Assembly (NCBI GenBank): GCA_033060915.1
Contig: CM065397.1
Coordinates: 27,729,501-27,793,500, forward strand
Source: Euryodendron excelsum
Lineage: Eukaryota > Streptophyta > Magnoliopsida > Ericales > Pentaphylacaceae
Direction: 5' to 3'
DNA: 64,000 bases
Shown: positions 57,846 to 64,000 of the stretch, in pieces
Numbering within the stretch: the stretch's first letter is position 1
Layout: each line of letters starts with the position of its first letter
Notes under the pieces: generated by a model
Told to the model about the DNA's origin: nothing
What the model saw: the letters and a program-made list of their open reading frames with translations, nothing else
Databases searched by the model: none
Made by a program: the position numbers and the translations under genes

Positions 57846-59523
57846 ATGGCAGATGCAGTTTTGAGTCGACTGAGAGCCTGGTACGATAGTTACCCTCTGG
57901 ATGAGCAGGATATCTTTCGCCGGTCTTTTAGTCGAGTGGCTTCACTTTTATTAATGCGTCTTGTTCCCCGGCTCATGGAGGCGGTGATTCCCTTCTGGCA
58001 GCCTGACTTGTCTCTTTTCCGCTTTGGAGAGTGTGAGCTTACCCCTACTCCTCACGAGTATGGGTTTCTACTTGGTTTCTGAGATGTTTCTGCTAACATT
58101 GTGGGACCCCTCTTTCTGGATGGTTGTATTACAATGGTTTCGTCCCAGCTTGGATTCAGACGCGTGGTCTTTCATCTTCTTCTTTGCCCCAGTTTCCTTA
58201 TGTCCCAACAGAGTTCCTCTTTTCCCGTTTTGAGTTTCCCATGGGTATGCGAGTTCATTCAGGTGAGTGGCACTCCTCCCAGGATTGGGTTGTTTCCCGT
58301 ATGCTTGCTTTGGCCTTGCTTCTACTAAACTTCTTGGTATTCCCTCGAGAAGATGATTTAGTGGACTGTCGACTCTGTGCACCGCTGGCCTTGATCCGTA
58401 AGGGGCATTCCTATGCTCCTATGATTGTAGGGGAGACCTTCGTGAGCCTTATAAGATTCCAGCAGACCATTGACGCTCGTTTCCAGGGATGCGCTACTCT
58501 CTTCCAGCTCTAGGCGATTGGTCACTTGTTTGTTTCACCTTTGTTCCAGCACACATGGTATCCTGAGCTCGACCATATACATTCCCTGGCGAGATCTCAG
58601 GGTGTCATGGCAGATGAGGGGAGATTTCCACAGACCGCTGCATCCTGGGCTGATTATCTCCAGAGCATGAGGTCAGGCACTGTTCGGTGGTATTCAGGAC
58701 TAGTTGGTAGATATTGCTTGAGAGTTCGACCTTCCGGGAGGGCCTTCGTGCCCCTAGCAAGCCTGCGGGGCATTGCCCCTTTCTTCGGTATTCGAGTTCT
58801 GCGACAGCTTGGTAGGAGTCAGAATATCCCTTATTTAGCATCTGCAGCTGAGTTTACTCTTTTCTTTGAGGCATCGATCCCTGGAGCATTGGTGAAGAGA
58901 GTTATGGGTACATGGAGATCCTTGCTTCCTCATGTTGACGATGATGGTCCCTTCTCTGTCATGCCCCTTGCGACTGAGGCATATCACTATTGGCTTCAAC
59001 GCTACGTGCTAGGTCCCAGCAAACTTGGAGATCTTCTTATTAAGACTCATTTACCTCGCATAGGGTATACCAACTTCTTGAATGCTATGATTGTTTAGGG
59101 GCATCGTCATAGGCGGGACAACCGTCGACTAATACGGACATTGCATGACCGGTTGAGAGCAAGGGATGCTGAGGTAGCTTCCCTAGAGATGCAGCTAGCA
59201 ACAGCCAGATCGACCTATGGTGATCTACTTCGAGTGCTGTGAGGGGACGTAGGCGGCCGCGAGGTATTCTAGACAGCTCCACCTCCCTAGAGACTGATGC
59301 GACGGATAGCCAGTCCTTGCGGGAGACTGTGGAGTCCCTTACCCTAGAGAGGGACATGCTTCTAGCTAGATGTGCGGACTACGAGCGAGGCCGGTCTTGG
59401 TCTTCTGCAGCTGGTACTTCTTCGAGTGCTCCTCTTGTGACTGGCGAGCCAGTGGATCCCTGCATAGCTGATTCCTCCTCTGATGACGACGGGGAGCAAT
59501 ATATTTTTGCCCCTCGCTCTTAG
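57846..59523 (+). pseudogene. Antisense extra gene of element C: DUF7745 / plant-mobile-domain-like protein, broken
   Basis: Plus-strand gene lying between integrase and 3' LTR of the minus-strand element. It starts MADAVLSRLRAWYD and has FWQPDLSLFRFGECELTPT (about 57990-58050), a pattern of the DUF7745/plant-mobile-domain group, whose function in transposable elements is unknown. Coding then shifts frame between 58082 and 58124 and continues through FSRFEFPMGMRVHSGEW and an in-frame stop at 58511-58513. The longest intact part is 58514-59098 (VPLASLRGIAPFFGIRVLRQL; VMPLATEAYHYWLQRYV). After a stop at 59096-59098, a heptad-like DRLRARDAEVASLEMQLATA segment and, in another frame, ESLTLERDMLLARCADYERG (to 59523) suggest a coiled-coil tail. 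Two stops and two frameshifts make it a pseudogene. Confidence 0.75.
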
Positions 59524-60587
59524 ATTTGTTGATTTTCCCTTTTGTTTGATTCTCTGACTCACTGATTGCCCCGTGAAAGGAACCTCTGTTTCCTTTAATC
59601 CTAACTAGGCTAAACTGGAGAATGCCTTTCGAGACGCCTTCCGACTTTTACACTGTTACTTTCATACCTTAACTTCTGAGGAATGCAAAAGCTTAAGCTA
59701 TTTCTTACATCTAAATCTCTTGCTCCCAACCCTCCTTTTTTTTTTTTTTTTTTTGTTTGCTATTTTTATTACTAGTGCCCCTAAGGGTTTTTATTAGTCC
59801 CAGCTCTATTATTTTTGCACCAAGGCACCTTTGCAGGTTTTTCCCAGGGTCGACAGTTTTGTATCTTGCCATATCCCTACCTTTTTACCTACGGCGCCTT
59901 TTCGGGTTTTCACTGCATCCTCGGGAAGCGCTTAACTTTTCTCTCTTCTTTCTCTCTCTTTCCTCAGCTTGGTCTCTGGTTTCTGTTGAGAAGCTCCTAA
60001 ACGCTACTTGCATCATTCTCCAGCCAACAGCATATTTTAGTAAACTCATTTGGACTAATCAATTTAACTCTAATCTGAGGGGACTTTTAGGGTTTGTAGT
60101 GTAGTTTTTTACTTTTGAAAGAAAAAGGAAATGGCTCAAGCCTACCATTCTACTAGTGGTCACCATCAATGATTTTTGGTTTAGTAGCACTTTTCCGCGT
60201 ATTCTCATCTTTCTCCGGGTATCTCGTCATACATTTTTCCCTCTTTTTTTTTTTTTTTTTTACCAACGACATTAATACCAATGTTTGTGCGAACTCAAAG
60301 TAATACTTCAGGGGCTTTTTTTTTTTTTTTTTTACGCATATCTCCAGTGCCTCTACTTTGACTTAACATGATCACTTTGTTAGGGAATGTTCCTGAAAAT
60401 TTCACAAAGGTTATATATATGCATTTTAATTGGATAGAAAATGAAACGAGGGCCTCTCATCATCCTAGAATTAGATTGTTTAGTCCATAGAGCTTTACCC
60501 TTGAAACACTACCTTATTGATTAGTGGTGAATGAAGAAAGTAGATCTTATTGCTTCCCCACAGAAACCAAAGGCCTAACTTTTGGAA
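59524..60587. other. Spacer between antisense gene and integrase end
   Basis: Non-coding. It has three T runs (about 59737-59754, 60246-60261, 60319-60336) and loosely repeated GCCCCTAAGGGTTTTTA / GGCACCTTTGCAGGTTTTT / GGCGCCTTTTCGGGTTTTC phrases at about 59776, 59823 and 59892. It would contain the converging 3' ends of pol and the antisense gene. The frame at 59757-60104 has no recognisable motif. Confidence 0.6.
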
Positions 60588-61900
60588 TCATATGTAGTAG
60601 TGCTTGACAGCATCTGAATTCAATGGGCTAGGGAATTCTTGGCCATCCATTTCCTCCAAAACGAGAGCTCCTCCTGATAGGACCCTCTTTACCACGTATG
60701 GCCCCTCATAGTTTGGAGCAAATTTTCCCTGTGCTGCCTCCTGATGGGGGAACACCTTCTTGAGCACCAAATCTCCCAGTTGGAATGATCAAGGTCGTAC
60801 TTTCTTATCAAACGTTCTGGCCATTCGCCTTCTGTAGCATTGGGCGTGATAAACCGTAGCTAGCCGCTTCTCGTTCAATAAACAGAGTTGGGCATACCGG
60901 TCTTTAATCCATTCTGCTTCATTTAGTTTGGTTTCTGTTAAGATCCGTAAAGAAGGAATATCGATCTCAACAGGGATGACCGCCTCGGTGCTATAGACCA
61001 GCTCGAAAGGGGTGCTTCCGGTGGAGACCCTCATAGTAGTTCGGTAAGTCATCAATGCAAAAGGAAGTTTCTCATACCAATCTCTGTAGTTGTCAATCAT
61101 TTTTCGAAGTATTCTCTTAATGTTCTTTTTGGCTGCTTCTACTATTCCATTCATCTGAGGCCAGTAGGTGACCGAATTCTGATGTGTAATACGAAATGTT
61201 TGGCATAACTTTGACATTAACTCGTTGTTCAGATTGGAAGCATTATCGGTAATGAGTGACTCGGGAATCCCATATCGGCAAATGATATGATTTTTTATGA
61301 ACCTTTCCACAACCATTTTAGTGACATGCACATAAGAAACGGCTTCTACCCATTTAGTGAAATAATCAATGGCAACGAGGATGAAGCGGTGACCATTGGA
61401 AGCTTTAGGAGTGATAGGGCCAATCATATCTATCCCCCACATAGAAAAAGGCCACGGGGCTGACATGGAATGGAGCTCAGTCGGCGGTGCCTTAATCTTA
61501 TCCCCATGTATCTAGCACTTGTGACACCGAAGAACGTATCTAATGCAATCTGACTCCATCGTCGACCAGTAATACCCTGTCCAGAGAATCTTCTTTGCAA
61601 GCGTGTGGCCATTCATATGGGGACCGCAAACTCTTTCGTGCACTTCCTCCATAATAACTTTAGCTTCGGTGGCATTGACGCATCTTAGAGGTCCGAACCA
61701 TGATCTCCTGAAAAGCTCATTTCCAGCCATGAAATAGTGTCTCGCCAAATGACAAATGGTCTTCCTATCGCATTGTGTTGCTACATTGGGGAACGTCCTG
61801 GCTTAGATATACCTCTGGATGTCATAAAACCATGGTTTCTCGTGGGACTCAACAGTTGTGTGCAGGCAATAGGAAGGGACATCCCTGGTAAAGATCTGTA
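60588..61900 (-). pseudogene. Integrase region of element C pol
   Basis: Integrase inserts the element's cDNA. In one frame it shows a zinc-binding HHCC module (HERVCGPHMNGH ... CIRYVLRCHKC, about 61635-61515), the catalytic core with D (SMWGIDMIGP), D (LITDNASNLNN) and E (MNGIVEAAKKN), DYFTKWVEA, and a C-terminal GPY motif (FAPNYEGPYVVKRV) ending at TAG-free VKHYYI and stop at 60588. Stops interrupt it at 61803-61805 (TAA), 61512-61514 (TAG, where CHKCQ is usual) and 60789-60791 (TGA, where Arg is usual). No chromodomain follows, as expected for Tat/Ogre. The frame differs from that of RT. Confidence 0.9.
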
Positions 61901-61912
61901 GGGGGGGGGGGG
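61901..61912. repeat. Homopolymer of 12 G at a pol frameshift
   Basis: A run of 12 G (C on the coding strand) in the linker between the second RNase H (frame of 62499) and integrase (frame of 61748). Slippage here is the simplest cause of the frame change. Confidence 0.6.
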
Positions 61913-61929
61913 AGGATTTCAGTGCCCCT

Positions 61930-62499
61930 GTCGACCTTGATTGCTGCAGCTAACGTAGCTAAGGCATCGGCAAAGCTGTTCTCTGTTCAGGGTACGTGAC
62001 GAAAATCCATGCTTTTGAATAGCTAACACAAATCTTTGACCTGTTGATGATACGTGGAAAGTTTGGCATCTCGAGTTTGGTACACGTCCTTGGATTGCTG
62101 AATGACCAGATCTGAATCGCTGAGAACAACCAATTCATCAATCTTCATTTCTAATGCCAATCTTAATCCCAGGATGCAAGCCTCATATTCGGCGATGTTA
62201 TTGGTGTAGAGTTCAAGTTGTAGCTTAACCACAATAGGATAATGACTGCCTGCTCTTGACACTACTACTGCCCCAATGCCAGCTCCCTTTTTGTTAGCAG
62301 CCCTGTCGAAATAAATCTTCCACCCAGCTCTTGCTTCCTCTCCAGATGCATCATCAATGCATAGTATATTTTCATCGGGAAATTGTGGTTCCATGGATTG
62401 GTAATCATCAATAGGGTTCTCAGCCAGATAATCAGCTAACACCTGCCCCTTGACTGCTTTACGGGTAGTGAACCCAATGTTGAATTCTGACAGGATCAT
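61930..62499 (-). pseudogene. Second, archaeal-type RNase H of element C pol
   Basis: After a linker (FNIGFTTRKAVKGQVLADYL) the domain shows FDRAANKKGAGIGAVVVS, LYTNNIAEYEACILGLRLAL, LSDSDLVIQQ and the distal NSFADALATLAA. The four acidic positions of the RNase H fold (D, E, D, D) are present. An extra RNase H of this type after the normal one characterises the plant Tat/Ogre clade. Stops at 62023-62025 (TAG) and 61987-61989 (TGA in VPRTEN context) inactivate it. Confidence 0.88.
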
Positions 62500-62853
62500 A
62501 TGCTATCGAGCAATTTTGCTGGATAGGGTTGGTTTCTCGAATATATACTTGAGGGGATCCATTTGAGAGATGAGGAAGGTGGTATGATAGAGCATGTAGT
62601 GTCAAAGCCTGTGAGCTGCCCAGGCTAATGCGCAGCAGGTTTTTTCGAGATCGGAATACTTCACTTCATACGACAGAAATTTCTTACTGAGGTAGTAAAG
62701 GGCTTGCTCTTTTCTTCCCGTTTCATCATGCTGCCCCAAAACGCATCCCATGGAAGTGTCTAACACTGGATGCCTCGGGGTTGGTGCTACTAGGACAGGG
62801 GGGTTTCGAAGATATTCTTTAATTTTCTCAAAAACTATTTGACAGTTATCATC
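62500..62853 (-). pseudogene. Retroviral-type RNase H and connection of element C pol
   Basis: Continuing the RT frame past its stop: DNCQIVFEKIKEYL, PPVLVAPTP, VLDTSMGCVLGQHDETGRKE, ALYYLSKKFLSYEVKYSDLE and KTCCALAWAAHRL. This is the RNase H that degrades the RNA template. Stops are at 62602-62604 (TGA in RL*HYM, usually Arg) and 62503-62505 (TAG in AR*HMI, usually Trp). Confidence 0.85.
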
Positions 62854-64000
62854 CTACTCTTTTGGAACGTCTTTCTTAAGGAGCTTGAAAATAGGTTCGC
62901 ATAGGTAAGTCATTTGGGCGATGAACCTGCTGATAAAGTTTAACTTTCCTAGAAAAGATCGAACCTCCTTTTCCCCTTTTGGTGTAGGCATTTCAACAAT
63001 AGACTTTACTTTGGCAGGATCAACCTCTATCCCCTTTTCATTGACTATAAACCCCAATAGTTTCCCTGAAGATACTCCGAATATGCATTTGACCGGATTT
63101 AGCTTAAGCTGATACCTACGGAGACGGTCAAACACCCTCCGTAAGTTGAACAGGTGGTCTTTCCGCTGCTTGGACTTGACGATCATGTCATCCACATAGA
63201 TCTCTGCTTCCCGATGCATCATGTCATGGAATAAGGTTACCATGGCTTTTTGGTAGATTGCCCCTGCATTGCAAAGTCCGAATGGCATGACTTTATAACA
63301 GAATACTCCCCAGGGGGTAATGAAAGCAGTTTTCTCCCGATCTTCTTCAGCCAGCTTGATCTGATTATATCCCAAAAAACCGTCCATGAAGGAAAACATT
63401 CCATGACTGGCCGTGTTGTCAACAAGCAAGTCTATGTGTGGGAGAGGAAAATCATCCTTTGGACTAGCCCTGTTAAGGTCCCGAAAGTTAATGCACATCC
63501 GCACCTTGTCATCTTTCTTAGGTACCGGGACAATATTAGCCAGCCATTGGGGATACTCTACTACTTGCAGGAATCCTGCCTGGAGTTGTTTAACCATTTC
63601 CTCTTTGATCTTCAGGCTCCATTCAAGCTTTAATCTTCTTAGCTTCTGCTTAATGGGTTTCATCTGCCGGTTCAGGGGTAATCTATGTTCCATAATGGAT
63701 TCATCCAGCCCGGGCATGTCTTGATAAGACCATGCGAAAACATCCAAGTATGCATGCAAAAGTTCTAATAATTCTTTGTGCTGCCATTGATCTAGGCCTG
63801 TACTGATTCTAAGCTCTTTCGGATCCCCTTCATTTCCCAAATTAACGGTTTCTGTTTCCTCAATGTTTGGGGTATTATGATTCTCATGTCTTTCTATTTG
63901 TTCCCGAATTTTCTCTGGCACCGCCTCTGTAAAATTTACATCTTCTTCAATTCCCAGTTGTTGGTAATCAAACTCGGTGTTCAAGTCATCATTTATCAAA
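62854..64000 (-). pseudogene. Reverse transcriptase of element C pol, 5' end outside window
   Basis: An open frame of 381 codons runs from the window edge to a TAG at 62854-62856. RT motifs appear in order: WLANIVPVPKKDDKVRMCIN, FRDLNRASPKDDFPLPHID, MFSFMDGFLGYNQIKLAEED, KTAFITPWGVFCYKVMPFGL, AEIYVDDMIVKS (YVDD catalytic pair present) and LGFIVNEKGIEVDPAKV, then RSFLGKLNFISRFIA. The usual KNAGATYQ reads CNAGAIYQ. The TAG falls where a Trp (EWDDNC) is typical. The domain itself is intact, but pol is broken downstream. Gag and protease should lie beyond 64000. Confidence 0.93.

Larger units (their letters stand above)
49600..64000 (-). mobile_element. Element C, Ogre/Tat-type element with pol, runs off window
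   Basis: Minus-strand order from the right edge: RT, RNase H, second (archaeal-type) RNase H, integrase, spacer, an antisense extra gene, polypurine tract, 3' LTR (49600-56491, with solo LTR D inside). Dual RNase H and an extra ORF between integrase and 3' LTR are hallmarks of the plant Tat clade. Gag, protease and the 5' LTR lie beyond 64000. The left flank is CATGG (49595-49599); the partner should occur right of the window. Eight stops and a frameshift in pol make the copy inactive. Confidence 0.92.

Overview
The window is plant nuclear DNA dominated by one family of very large Ty3/gypsy LTR retrotransposons of the Tat/Ogre type. The evidence is a minus-strand pol at the right end (RT with YVDD, a retroviral RNase H followed by a second RNase H, integrase with HHCC, DDE and GPY motifs), LTRs of about 3.9-4.7 kb that start TGTAAGCACC and end in ACA, and a primer-binding site starting TGGCGACTCC two bases after the LTR. 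The species cannot be named from this sequence. No bacterial features, rRNA or tRNA genes were found.

Layout. 1-4718: right part of a plus-strand LTR (E) whose start lies outside the window. 4719-11472: the only stretch not made of this family. It is AT-rich DNA with small tandem duplications, a possible hairpin MITE, a possible SINE, and one recognisable host-type gene, a two-exon OXS3 (OXIDATIVE STRESS 3)-like gene on the minus strand at 9313-9985. 11473-38515: element 1 (plus strand, oldest): 5' LTR, primer site, decayed gag, no pol. It is interrupted at 19873-38449 by element 2, a complete non-autonomous copy with both LTRs, primer site, polypurine tract and a 4-of-5 matching target duplication. 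The 5' LTR of element 2 holds a solo LTR flanked by CCAAG. 38516-64000: a minus-strand series in which LTR A (inserted in element 1) is interrupted by a plus-strand solo LTR (G, flanked by ATTTT) and then by LTR B. B is interrupted by element C. Element C is an Ogre-like copy carrying pol that runs off the right edge; its 3' LTR holds an internally deleted solo LTR (D, flanked by CCCCT).

How the parts relate. Elements 1 and 2 carry cis signals (LTR promoter, primer site, polypurine tract) but no usable proteins, so they would have depended on a pol-bearing relative such as C. C itself is dead: eight stops and at least one frameshift in pol. Between pol and its 3' LTR, C carries on the opposite strand a decayed DUF7745/plant-mobile-domain-like gene with what looks like a 5'-leader intron ending one base before the ATG.

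Most interesting: (1) four of the five LTR-into-LTR insertions fall within about 205 bp upstream to 30 bp downstream of the host LTR's TATA box, two of them just outside a GGCGCC palindrome; (2) the intron-bearing antisense gene in element C; (3) a fold-back of LTR 3' ends separated by only 66 bp; (4) an inverted repeat plus hairpin bracketing the polypurine tract; (5) repeats in the LTR U3 and element 3' region that differ between copies.
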